Positions 1 through 7,822 of a stretch of DNA of 64,000 nt are shown here, in pieces. The DNA comes from CBDCVA01 sp965222935 [NCBI: Candidatus Latescibacterota bacterium]. Lineage in GTDB: Bacteria; Latescibacterota; CBDCVA01. The notes beneath the pieces were generated by a model. It had not been told where the DNA came from and did no database searches. It was given only the letters and a program-made list of their open reading frames with translations. Location: positions 1,612,001 through 1,676,000 of the forward strand of contig CBDCVA010000002.1 in NCBI GenBank assembly GCA_965222935.1. Direction: 5' to 3'. The stretch's first letter is position 1. The number at the start of each line of letters is the position of its first letter. The position numbers and the translations under genes were made by a program.

Positions 1-765
1 GACCCTTCCTACCAGCAGGCGGTCGCTTTCGCCAGGAAGATCACCGAGCTCGGCTTCATGGTCATCACGGGCGCGGGAGGCGGCATCATGGAAGCCGGCC
101 AGGGGGGCGCCGGTTCGGAGAAGAGCTTCGGCGTGAACATCCGGTTGCCTTTCGAACAGATGGCCAATTCCGTCATCGCCCGCGATCCCAAGCTCGTCAA
201 CGTCAAGTATTTCTTCACGCGCAAGCTGATGTTCCTGAAGGAAGCGAGCGCCATCGTCTGCTTTCCCGGGGGGGTCGGGACCCAGGACGAGGCCTTCGAG
301 GCACTGACTTTGGCCCAGACGGGCAAGAGTTACCCCGTGCCCATCGTGCTGGTGGACCACCCTCAGCGCAACTACTGGCAAGCGTGGCGCCGGTTTGTCC
401 ACAGGCACGTTCTGGGGAGCGGCCTCATCTCCGAGGAGGACCTCGCGCTGTTCACCATCACGACCGACGTGGACCGCGCTTGCGAGGTCATCACTCGCTT
501 CTACAGCGTCTACCATTCCCTTCGATATGTCGGTGACTGGCTTGTCCTCCGCCTGAATCAGCCCATCTCGGACCGCTTGCTCGCAGAGCTCAATCGCGAA
601 TTCGGGGACATCCTCGTCCGAGGCGCCATCAGCCGCACCGCGCCCCTGCCAGCCGAGCACAACGAGCCCAAGCTGGCTGATCTACCCCGCCTGCGTTTGC
701 ACTTCAACCGCCGCCGCCTCGGGCGGCTTCGCCAGTTGATCGACCGGCTGAACGCGGGGGCGTAG
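1..765 (+). CDS. LOG family (lysine decarboxylase-like) nucleotide-binding protein, 5' partial
   Basis: The reading frame is open from base 1, so the start lies outside the window; 254 residues are visible. A glycine-rich GAGGGIMEAG loop is followed by the family signature PGGVGTQDE, which forms the nucleotide-monophosphate site of LOG proteins (cytokinin riboside 5'-monophosphate phosphoribohydrolases; in bacteria often AMP or IMP/GMP nucleosidases). A C-terminal extension of about 100 residues beyond the Rossmann core ends in an Arg-rich helix, making it longer than the plain LOG form of about 190 aa. The family call is firm; the substrate is not inferable. Confidence 0.85.
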   Translation, partial: DPSYQQAVAFARKITELGFMVITGAGGGIMEAGQGGAGSEKSFGVNIRLPFEQMANSVIARDPKLVNVKYFFTRKLMFLKEASAIVCFPGGVGTQDEAFEALTLAQTGKSYPVPIVLVDHPQRNYWQAWRRFVHRHVLGSGLISEEDLALFTITTDVDRACEVITRFYSVYHSLRYVGDWLVLRLNQPISDRLLAELNREFGDILVRGAISRTAPLPAEHNEPKLADLPRLRLHFNRRRLGRLRQLIDRLNAGA

Positions 766-914
766 GCGGTTCGGGCGCCGCCGCCCGTAGGCCAATTGAC
801 AGGCTGAGGTGCACCGGGCATTTTATACTTTCTGGGGTCCCGCCCCGCATGAGGGAAAGGGAGCGAGCGGTAACGAATCCGAAGGGACGCAGCATCGACA
901 CGAGGAGAGAACCC

Positions 915-1154
915 ATGCCACTCTATGAATATATCTGCGAAGCGTGCGAGCACGCGTTTGAGGTCCTGGTGCGGAACGCGGACGATACTGAGGTCCGTTG
1001 CAGCGCTTGCGGTTCATCCGGGGCTCGAAAGCGCTTCAGCGCATTCGCGATGAGCGTGAACAACTCCAGCTCCGGGGCCGAGGGCTTCACGGGACCCTCC
1101 GGTTGCCCAACGTGCGGCGACGTTACCGGCGGGGCGTGTCAATTCGGGAATTAG
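915..1154 (+). CDS. FmdB-like small zinc-ribbon protein
   Basis: A 79-aa protein starting MPLYEY, the typical start of FmdB/CxxC_CxxC_SSSS regulatory-type zinc ribbons. The Cys pairs CEAC (near residue 10) and CSACG (near residue 33) would bind one zinc. A Ser-rich linker and a terminal CPTCG plus a late Cys follow. The ATG at 915 is chosen over the in-frame one at 849 because GAGGAGAG sits about 5 bases upstream and the family begins exactly here. FmdB members are putative regulators of unknown detailed function. Confidence 0.8.
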   Translation: MPLYEYICEACEHAFEVLVRNADDTEVRCSACGSSGARKRFSAFAMSVNNSSSGAEGFTGPSGCPTCGDVTGGACQFGN

Positions 1155-1374
1155 AATGCTCTACTAATAGGAATTGGACCGTGGCGTGAACGGTCGCCAC
1201 TCTCCGGCAGGCTCAGAGTGACGATGGGTTTCGGGCAGCCGAAGGGTGGATCGGGTTGAAGACGTGAATCCTCTTTTGCAACCCTGAGTCCCTGCATCAG
1301 CCGCTTGGCTCGAAGGATAGCTCACCGCGACGGGAACCGAGCCATCGGCGCCCGCGCGAGAAAGGAGACGGAGA

Positions 1375-1752
1375 ATGGCCAATCCGTTCGTGCATGTGGA
1401 GCTCTGGTCGGAAGACGTGGACAAGGCCAAAGCCTTCTACACGGGTCTATTCGACTGGAAGCTGGAAGACGTCCCGATGGCTGGCCCTGGCGGCGGCGGC
1501 ATGACCTATACAGTCATCTGCCCGGGAGAGGGAACCGGCGGCGGGATGATGAAAAATCCCGTGCCGGGCAGCCCGCCTCACTGGATGCCCTACGTCGTGG
1601 TGGATGACCTCAGTGCCTCGACGAGTAAGGCGAAATCGCTGGGTGCGACCGTCGCCGTGGAGCCGACCGAGATCCCCAACGTGGGCTGGTACAGCTTGAT
1701 CACGGACCCCACGGGCGCCACGCTCGGGCTCTTCCAGGACGCAAACCACTAG
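1375..1752 (+). CDS. VOC superfamily (glyoxalase/bleomycin-resistance fold) protein
   Basis: 125 aa. The start FVHVELWSEDVDKAKAFY and the end YSLITDPTGATLGLF are the paired beta-alpha-beta-beta-beta modules of the vicinal oxygen chelate fold. These proteins usually dimerise and bind a divalent metal, but the substrate cannot be told from sequence. A strong ribosome site, AAAGGAGACGGAGA, precedes the ATG. It ends against the minus-strand glmS-like scrap, so it marks the edge of the neighbouring island. Confidence 0.85.
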   Translation: MANPFVHVELWSEDVDKAKAFYTGLFDWKLEDVPMAGPGGGGMTYTVICPGEGTGGGMMKNPVPGSPPHWMPYVVVDDLSASTSKAKSLGATVAVEPTEIPNVGWYSLITDPTGATLGLFQDANH

Positions 1753-1828
1753 GCTGCGCGCGGCGGTTTGCCCTTGGCATGGACGTAAACGAGCTCTTTG
1801 ATCTTGAGGGCGCCCTCCAGCGCCACGA
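1749..1828 (-). pseudogene. glmS-like fragment (SIS-domain scrap)
   Basis: Read on the minus strand just beyond and in the same frame as the herA stop, this gives VALEGALKIKELVYVHA followed by KGKPPRAA and a stop. From memory the first part closely matches the well-conserved ALEGALKLKEISYIHAE block of the isomerase half of glucosamine-6-phosphate synthase. Nothing else of GlmS is recognisable on either side. I infer a decayed remnant left at the edge of the DruA-NurA-HerA island. The match is short, so chance or another SIS protein remains possible. Confidence 0.5.
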
Positions 1829-1832
1829 GGCT

Positions 1833-3614
1833 TCATTCGCTTCTAGGAAGGTCATTCGCTTCCAGGAAGGCGTCTACCATATTGAAAGCGTTCAGAAAGA
1901 GCGGGCTTCCGGAGAACGATAATGGGCTCACCGGGCCGGTCGTCATGAACGAGTACTGTCGGCTCCTGGGATCGAAGGCCGAGTGTGGATCACGGAAGAG
2001 TTGATATAGATCGAGCTCCGTACCGGACGAACCCACGAGTTGCCGGAGCGACTGGAACTCCTGTCCGAGTCCGAGTCCGAAGCCGAAGAAGAAGATGCGG
2101 AGTTGCTGGAGGACCTCCTGATGCAGACTCGAGAGGGTCTGGCTGATGAAGAGCCAGCCCAGTCCGTACTTCCGTGTCGTCCGGGCCGCATCGGTCAGAA
2201 CCGAACGCACGCCGCTCGCCGCATCATTCCCTTGTGGAAGATCGCGAGGCACCAAGCGATGGGCCTCGTCGATAACGACCAAGGCGTTGAGGCTTTGATC
2301 TTCCTTGTACATGCTCTCAGCAATGTGAGTTACGCCTTCCAGAAGACGCTTGATGACCAGAGACTGAATCGTGTCATTCCATAGTAGGCCTTGCGCTTGC
2401 TCCTTGGATACATCGACGACGAGAACGGGTCGCTTTGGTTGTTCGGTGTCAAGTAGCCATCTAAGGGCATCCTCCACTTTGCGTTTGCGCTGACCAGACG
2501 CGCGATCCTCTTGAAAGAGCCTCGCCACAGGCAGCCAGATGTCTCGATAAAGTTCGTCCGAATTGGCCTCATTTACAGCATCCTTGAAGCGCTCCGCAGC
2601 GGCTCCCTCGCGTGCATAGATTTTGTTGCGGAGTTTATCCTGGGTAAGGATTTTCCATGCCTTCTTGAAGACATCTGATTCGTGAAGCGTGGCCAGCGTG
2701 ATGCCAGGAGCCTTCCCCATTGCTTCAGTGAATTGATCACACGCGGTATCGATTTTGTCTTGAGTCATCACCTGAAGTTCTCTAAAGAATCGTGACTCCG
2801 CGAGGATCTGTCGAAACAGATCCCACCGGTCAAGAACAAGTTTCCGTACAGTAAGCACGGCCGTCTTCTTACCCAACTTGCGCACGACATCTCCGACAGG
2901 TAATGCGAACTCGCCGCTCGATCCACCCTCCCGCATGTCACGTGCGAATTCCCCCTGCGGATCGATGACGAGGAGAGCCATCTTGGGATAGCGGGCATAG
3001 GCAAGCAGGATCATCTTGGCAAGGACCGACTTTCCGGAGCCGGTCTTGCCGAAGATACCGAGGTGATACGCCTCCCCGGCGCCATCCAGGCCCTTGTCGA
3101 AGTGCTTGAACCAGAGCGGGAGCTTCGGCTGGGAACCGTACACGTGTCCCAGATAGAAGATCTGCTCGCGGTAGGCGCGTAGCAGTTCGTCGAGCACCGG
3201 ATCGGTCACGAGATGGATGGGCGTTCCTGTTGATGGGACAGTGCCGAGAATGCTCGGCTCATACCCCGCTGGCCCTCCTTCGCGGAACACGGCGCTGATG
3301 ATCATCTGACCGAGGTGCGTGTCCTGCCGTTCGCTCACAGCGTCGACCCGGCCACGCTGGCGGATGAGGCTGCGTATGGTGGGATCTTCGTGCCAGATGT
3401 TGCGAAGTTGGATCTCGGTAATTTGACCGAGTGCGTAGTGAGCATTCGTATCCTGCAAGAAGCGGAATAGTGCAAGTTCCCCAACCAGCTTGCGGGTAAC
3501 CGCGGAGCCGAGAATGTCGAGCGCGAGCTTCGCGGTGGAGGATGGCGAGCCGACGACACCCAGCCGCTCGGTCTGGTCGATGAGCTTCTTGAGCTCCGTC
3601 GCGTCGTCTGCCAT
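1833..3614 (-). CDS. herA: HerA-like hexameric DNA translocase ATPase (DUF87)
   Basis: 593 aa. An N-terminal region of about 165 residues resembles the HAS-barrel. Then come Walker A GKTGSGKS (about residues 189-196), a following IDPQGEF strand, Walker B VVIDEAHRL (about residue 450) and a Gln/Arg sensor region, SQTLSSL. HerA/FtsK ATPases pump double-stranded DNA and form a complex with NurA nuclease; in bacterial mobile islands the pair recurs in phage defence. The start is ATG with AGGGAG upstream, two bases after the nurA stop, so the genes are one operon. The last 40 bases carry an imperfect tandem copy of TTCGCTTCTAGGAAGG (forward strand) that includes the stop codon. Confidence 0.85.
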   Translation of the reverse strand: MADDATELKKLIDQTERLGVVGSPSSTAKLALDILGSAVTRKLVGELALFRFLQDTNAHYALGQITEIQLRNIWHEDPTIRSLIRQRGRVDAVSERQDTHLGQMIISAVFREGGPAGYEPSILGTVPSTGTPIHLVTDPVLDELLRAYREQIFYLGHVYGSQPKLPLWFKHFDKGLDGAGEAYHLGIFGKTGSGKSVLAKMILLAYARYPKMALLVIDPQGEFARDMREGGSSGEFALPVGDVVRKLGKKTAVLTVRKLVLDRWDLFRQILAESRFFRELQVMTQDKIDTACDQFTEAMGKAPGITLATLHESDVFKKAWKILTQDKLRNKIYAREGAAAERFKDAVNEANSDELYRDIWLPVARLFQEDRASGQRKRKVEDALRWLLDTEQPKRPVLVVDVSKEQAQGLLWNDTIQSLVIKRLLEGVTHIAESMYKEDQSLNALVVIDEAHRLVPRDLPQGNDAASGVRSVLTDAARTTRKYGLGWLFISQTLSSLHQEVLQQLRIFFFGFGLGLGQEFQSLRQLVGSSGTELDLYQLFRDPHSAFDPRSRQYSFMTTGPVSPLSFSGSPLFLNAFNMVDAFLEANDLPRSE

Positions 3615-3616
3615 CG

Positions 3617-4795
3617 CTATCTCCCTGTCTCGCTGCGGTAACCATGCATTGCGAAGAACACCTCACCGATATTACCTTTGTACTTTTCCGAGATGCGTTG
3701 TGTCGTTACCTGCCGGAAGGCCGGAATCGCGCGGGCAAGCGCCTTCACGGTGCGATCGGCGAGATAGATCGGATAGGGCTCAAGCATCGAAGGGGTCGCC
3801 GTCTGGTGCTTGATACCCTGAACTACTGTCGCCATGCGGTGACTGTTCGACGCCACGCTCGCGGAAACCTCGATCCGCAGCGCGGGAAGCCAGTCCTGTG
3901 GTTTGTAGTAGAACACTCGAAGAGGGCCGAGCGCCGACACAATCTCATCCGCTAGCTCAGATGCTTGGCGCTCCACTTCACCTGGAAGTCGCCGCGTGTT
4001 GAGGTGCCAAGTGAGATTTCCCTCACTGTCCCGTGGGTGCTCCAATAGGTGGGGCCTCGTCAACTCACCTGGGTTCAGGAGCATCGTGAGCATTCCACGG
4101 TCGTCGTAGCTCTCGGGCCAGCCCAACTCTCTGCCGACCTCCCGCCGGGTCGAGTACTTCGGTAGAGCCACGAAGTGCTTGTCCGAGCGTTCAGACCGCA
4201 GAGTTGTCAGGTAGGCTTCGAGGTAGGTGGGGCAGTTCTCGAGGAACTCCCGCGCGCAGCTTAGCTGCTTAACGTCGGGGGCTTTATTGAGAGCCTGATT
4301 GAAGTAGATAATCGGCAGCGTGAACGTACCGTCCAGCATCAACAGATCATGCGGGGCATTGGTGATCAGGCACAACTCTTCCCCCAGCATGACCGCGCGG
4401 AGGACGGTAGCCGTATCCTCAACGTGCGGCTCGGAGGAGACAAAGCTCTTGTGGCGGGGAAACTCCCAGTGCCGCTTTTCCGAAGGAGGTGTGAGTCCCT
4501 CGACTGCCACCGCGGCGGCAGCGGCGAGATCCGTCGTCAGAAGCCGCTCAATCGCGTACGACCCGTCCGTCGCACACGTTGTCGGCAGAGGCGGATAACC
4601 CAAGGAAGACTCCGATATCACGAGGCCAGACTCTGCGAGTTTCGCACGAAGCACTTCGCGGTCTTCCCTGACCTCCTGGAACGAGGCCAGTAACTCCTGT
4701 GCGACGGTGGAGGTCTGATCGAGCACTTCATCAACAAGCGCCGCAGGGAGGTCGACAAACGGAGTCTGATCGTCAGACAATGAAACTTGAGTCAC
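3617..4795 (-). CDS. nurA: NurA-like nuclease, partner of HerA
   Basis: 392 aa from a GTG start. Two acidic motifs typical of the RNase H-like NurA fold are visible: ATDGSY (Asp about 77) and LMLDGTF (Asp about 155). A C-terminal AMHGYRSE motif follows. NurA is a DNA end-processing nuclease that sits on the HerA motor. GTG at 4795 is chosen because it overlaps the upstream stop as GTGA and has GGAG six bases before it. The longer in-frame ATG at 4888 would run far into the upstream gene. The tight overlap indicates translational coupling with the DUF4338 gene. Confidence 0.8.
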   Translation of the reverse strand: MTQVSLSDDQTPFVDLPAALVDEVLDQTSTVAQELLASFQEVREDREVLRAKLAESGLVISESSLGYPPLPTTCATDGSYAIERLLTTDLAAAAAVAVEGLTPPSEKRHWEFPRHKSFVSSEPHVEDTATVLRAVMLGEELCLITNAPHDLLMLDGTFTLPIIYFNQALNKAPDVKQLSCAREFLENCPTYLEAYLTTLRSERSDKHFVALPKYSTRREVGRELGWPESYDDRGMLTMLLNPGELTRPHLLEHPRDSEGNLTWHLNTRRLPGEVERQASELADEIVSALGPLRVFYYKPQDWLPALRIEVSASVASNSHRMATVVQGIKHQTATPSMLEPYPIYLADRTVKALARAIPAFRQVTTQRISEKYKGNIGEVFFAMHGYRSETGR

Positions 4796-5970
4796 GATGA
4801 TCTCCAGAGCCGGTAGGTTTCGGGATCGAAATCTTGGTAGCGGTCGTCGCGCGCCGCTCGGGGCAGAAGCCATCGAACCCGGAACCATTCGAAGAGGTCA
4901 TCCACGGTTCGTCTATGACGCCGCAGTCGCTGGTGATCACCGCGAAGGAACGCCTGTGCGTTATCGGCTAACGGTGCCACGAAGATCTCACGCTCGATCC
5001 CGTGATACAGAAGTTCTCTTGACAGTCCTAGAAGTGGCAACGTCTTGCGCACGAGCTCCCGCCGGTTTCGGAAGCCGTCACCCCACAACGGGTGCTTGGC
5101 AGTTGCGTCGCAATACTTGAGAGCGAACTCACGCAGATCGCCATAGAAGCCATTGCTGAAGTGAAAGTCCCCAGAACCGCGTGTGAACCCCACGCTTTGG
5201 AACACGTGGTGTTTCCCGTATCGGAGACGATTGTACAAAGACGATCGGCCGAGCGCGGATGTGGTGGTCAGCAGGGCTAGTCGGCCATCGGTGGGTTCAC
5301 CGCTGATGCGTGACCGCCGGCCGCGATACCTGCAACGAAATGCCTCCTGGACGTCTTGGCTAGTCGCCAATAGAGCGACGAGCTTTCCGCAGAGGAGATG
5401 GGAATACGGTGGTACGGCGCCCAATACAAAAAGCTCCATGACGCACCGAAGCCGCTTTTTCCTGGCGTCGCGGTCCCATCCTATCCAGCGATCGCGGGGT
5501 CCGAGACCGAAGATGGGGTCGCCTAGTCCGAAGAGTCCGATCAATTTGTTGTTCGACTCATCGTAGACTACGAATCTCAGGCGTCGTCCGTACCCCGCAG
5601 ATACCGGGATACTCCAGTGCAGGCGTGCGTATCGGAACAGGAGCTCATCCTCGGAGTCTGGCTGTACCAGCACAAGCCGTGGCCGAATCCTCTCGGGAAT
5701 GATGTCCGTTCCGGAGGCGATAGTCGACAACAACCGGTCTTCGTGCCGTTCAAGTCCTGGGCGACTTCTCGCTACGTTGTGCCTAACCGCTTCTTGGTGA
5801 AGCGCCCTGAGCTTGCTCTTGTCCCCAGCGTCAGGAGGTACAAGAAGTCCCTTTCGAATCTGGAATCCTTGTTTCCGCAAGGAGTCGACGATCCGCGATC
5901 GCAGCCGGTCCGTTTCTCGGGTGCACTGTTTCGTCAACGCCATCATTTGGTGAGCCGCCCGGCTGCGCAC
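4792..5970 (-). CDS. druA: DruA-like (DUF4338) protein, first gene of a DruA-NurA-HerA operon
   Basis: 392 aa. Family blocks seen in order: LIGLFGLGDPIFGLGPRDRW, VLGAVPPYSHLLCGKLVAL, LTTTSALGRSSLYNRL and VGFTRGSGDFHFS. These are the conserved segments of DUF4338, the domain of DruA in type I Druantia anti-phage systems; its biochemical role is not settled. The downstream partners here are NurA and HerA rather than DruB-E. Start is ATG 5970, with an in-frame alternative at 5946. The gene is preceded by a 7-bp inverted repeat and an AT-rich leader, and its codon usage is less GC-biased than its neighbours, consistent with transfer. Confidence 0.8.
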   Translation of the reverse strand: MRSRAAHQMMALTKQCTRETDRLRSRIVDSLRKQGFQIRKGLLVPPDAGDKSKLRALHQEAVRHNVARSRPGLERHEDRLLSTIASGTDIIPERIRPRLVLVQPDSEDELLFRYARLHWSIPVSAGYGRRLRFVVYDESNNKLIGLFGLGDPIFGLGPRDRWIGWDRDARKKRLRCVMELFVLGAVPPYSHLLCGKLVALLATSQDVQEAFRCRYRGRRSRISGEPTDGRLALLTTTSALGRSSLYNRLRYGKHHVFQSVGFTRGSGDFHFSNGFYGDLREFALKYCDATAKHPLWGDGFRNRRELVRKTLPLLGLSRELLYHGIEREIFVAPLADNAQAFLRGDHQRLRRHRRTVDDLFEWFRVRWLLPRAARDDRYQDFDPETYRLWRSS

Positions 5971-6039
5971 ATGCCTCGATAGTCACACACCGCACACTTA
6001 CTTGGCGGGGATACGGCTGGCAAAGTACTGGGGCTCCGA

Positions 6040-6058
6040 CACTTTCCATGTGAAAGTG
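6040..6058. promoter_or_regulatory. Perfect inverted repeat upstream of druA-like gene
   Basis: CACTTTC, five bases, GAAAGTG: two 7-bp arms pairing exactly, 70 bases before the druA ATG. It could be a repressor operator or an RNA hairpin in the 5' leader. No regulator gene is present in the operon. Confidence 0.4.
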
Positions 6059-6196
6059 CAGGCGTCCAAGGACTGAAGGTGGAGACATGCTCCAGCGGTG
6101 TCAAGTGCCTCCAATTTGATATCCCATAGTCGCTTATCTTCCCATTTTAAGTACGTTAATGCACTGTATTACAAAAATCCCCTACTTTGATATGAA

Positions 6197-6227
6197 AAAT
6201 GCGGGCAAAGACCTCTTCTTTGCCCTG
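6197..6227 (-). terminator. Rho-independent terminator of the efflux adaptor gene
   Basis: On the minus strand the 9-bp stem GGGCAAAGA/TCTTTGCCC (arms 6205-6213 and 6219-6227, 5-base loop) is followed by GCATTTTTC. It lies about 155 bases past the stop of the efflux adaptor and separates it from the druA operon. Confidence 0.65.
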
Positions 6228-6381
6228 CGCGGTTCCTCCTCGGCCAGCTAGGAGGGGGTTGGATGGCGAGGGCGGACCGACCGAACTTCTATGGAAATGC
6301 GATGTGGCGGAAGGTTTCGGGAACTGGCCCGCCCGGTGTGATCGTGCCCGATGGCTGTGGGGACGAAGTGAACGCCGGTCG

Positions 6382-7599
6382 TTACCGGTCCCCGCCTCGG
6401 GACTGGCCGCCCTGACCGCGCTCGGCGGATCGACCGGGCTTCTCCGCGTGCACGGTGTCGGGCGCAGCGGGGAGTGGGCCGCCATCGGCGCGGGTGACGA
6501 TGCGGACGCGGGCACCATCGGGGAGGCCATCCTGTCCCCGCGTGATGACCAGATCGCCGGGCGAAAGCCCCGACAGGATCTCGACGCGCTCGGCGTCGGA
6601 GAGGCCGCGCTCGACGCGCACAACCCTGGCGGTGTCGCCGACGATGTGGTAGACGCGGTCCATGTCACTCTCTAGGATGAGCGCCTTCTTCGGGATGACG
6701 AGGGCATCGGGCTTGACTTGGGTGACGATGTTCACGGTGACGAAGCTGCCCGGCTTGAGCTCTCGAGCGTCGTGCACTTCAACGGTGACCTTAAGGGTGC
6801 CGCTGTCGGGATTGACGATGGGGCTCATGCGCGCGACGCGGCCGATGAAAGGCTGGCCCGGAAGGGATTCGGCTTCCAGGTAGGCGCTCTGGCCGACGCG
6901 CACCTTCCCGAGGTCTTTCTCGGGGATGTGGACGCGGGCTAGAAGCGGGTCGAAATCGGCCACGACGAAGAGGTCCTGGTTGGTGGTGATGTCGTCTCCG
7001 ACCTCGACCTGTCGGTGGGTGACGACGCCGGCGATGGGGCTTCGGATGTCGGCGTAGTCGAGGCGGAGCTTGGAGAGCTCCAGATCGGCGCGGGCGGCAT
7101 CGTACTCGGACTTGCGCAGCTCGAACGTCTCCTGGGCGATCATTTGCTTTTCGAGCATCTCCTCAGCGCGGTCCAGGATACGCTTCAGGTTATCAGCCCG
7201 GGCCTGGAGGCCCTGAACGGCCAGTTCCAACTCGCGTTTGTCGAGGCTGACCAGCAGGTGGTTGCGGCGGACGGTGTCGCCCTCCTCGACGTGGAGGCGC
7301 TTGACGATCCCCGCGACCCGCGCTCGGATGGGCACCTCGCTTTCGGCCTCGACGACGGTGGTCGCCAGTACGTAGTCGTCCATGCGGTCGAGTGTCGCTC
7401 CAGCGGCCTCCACCGGCACGGCTGTTGCCCCCTCTCCGGCGCGGGCGTTCTCGCCCCGGCCGCCCCAGGCACCGCGCCGTCCTGCGCGCCCTGTATCGTC
7501 CCCGCGATCCCCGCAGGCCAGGAGGATGGAGGTCAGAAGCAAGATCGATCCGAAAGTTCGCCGGAGCCGGCGGGCCGGTAGTAGGGTAGCGCGTATCAT
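6382..7599 (-). CDS. RND efflux periplasmic adaptor (membrane fusion) lipoprotein
   Basis: 405 aa. The N-terminus has a basic region, a hydrophobic stretch and a lipobox ending LLAC, so it is probably lipid-anchored. The biotinyl-lipoyl half motif (VRARVAG-like, then VEEGDTVRRNHLLVSLD) leads into an alpha-helical hairpin and then ADIRSPIAGVVTHRQVEVGD, the second lipoyl half. Beta-barrel and membrane-proximal domains follow (IPKKALI). HlyD/AcrA-type adaptors link an inner-membrane pump to an outer-membrane channel. No pump or TolC gene follows; a terminator and an unrelated island do. The C-terminal 40 residues are disordered and charged. Confidence 0.88.
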   Translation of the reverse strand: MIRATLLPARRLRRTFGSILLLTSILLACGDRGDDTGRAGRRGAWGGRGENARAGEGATAVPVEAAGATLDRMDDYVLATTVVEAESEVPIRARVAGIVKRLHVEEGDTVRRNHLLVSLDKRELELAVQGLQARADNLKRILDRAEEMLEKQMIAQETFELRKSEYDAARADLELSKLRLDYADIRSPIAGVVTHRQVEVGDDITTNQDLFVVADFDPLLARVHIPEKDLGKVRVGQSAYLEAESLPGQPFIGRVARMSPIVNPDSGTLKVTVEVHDARELKPGSFVTVNIVTQVKPDALVIPKKALILESDMDRVYHIVGDTARVVRVERGLSDAERVEILSGLSPGDLVITRGQDGLPDGARVRIVTRADGGPLPAAPDTVHAEKPGRSAERGQGGQSRGGDR

Positions 7600-7822
7600 C
7601 GCTCGTTGTCCGTTAGCGTCGTCGAGGGAGCGTCCAAACGTAGGAGATTTTCGGGGATTTGCAAAGGATACGTTCCTCCGCGCCGCAGCCGATAGTAAGA
7701 CGCCGCAGGTGGAACAATCGTCTCACGGAGCGGAGAATCGCCTGAATCCAAAGCCTCTCACCGCTTGACGGCGGCTCTGGGCGCGGGTAGGTTGGCGCCG
7801 ATGTAAAAGAGGGGAGGCCTAT

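Larger units (their letters stand above)
5971..6381. other. Intergenic region carrying leader of the druA operon and end of the efflux-adaptor transcript
   Basis: No protein gene is convincing here. The stretch holds a perfect inverted repeat (6040-6058), an AT-rich block at about 6110-6202 bordered by two copies of TTTGATAT, and a hairpin-plus-T-run terminator for the gene to the right. The AT-rich block is the likely promoter region for the minus-strand druA operon, though no clean -35/-10 pair can be fixed. Confidence 0.6.

Noticed and set aside
796-829. TTGACA and TATACT upstream of the zinc-ribbon gene as a promoter
   Set aside because: The spacing is 22 bases, outside the normal 16-18 range.
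1749-1828. Tn7-type insertion at glmS
   Set aside because: The matched block is from the middle of GlmS rather than its last codons, and no tns genes are present.
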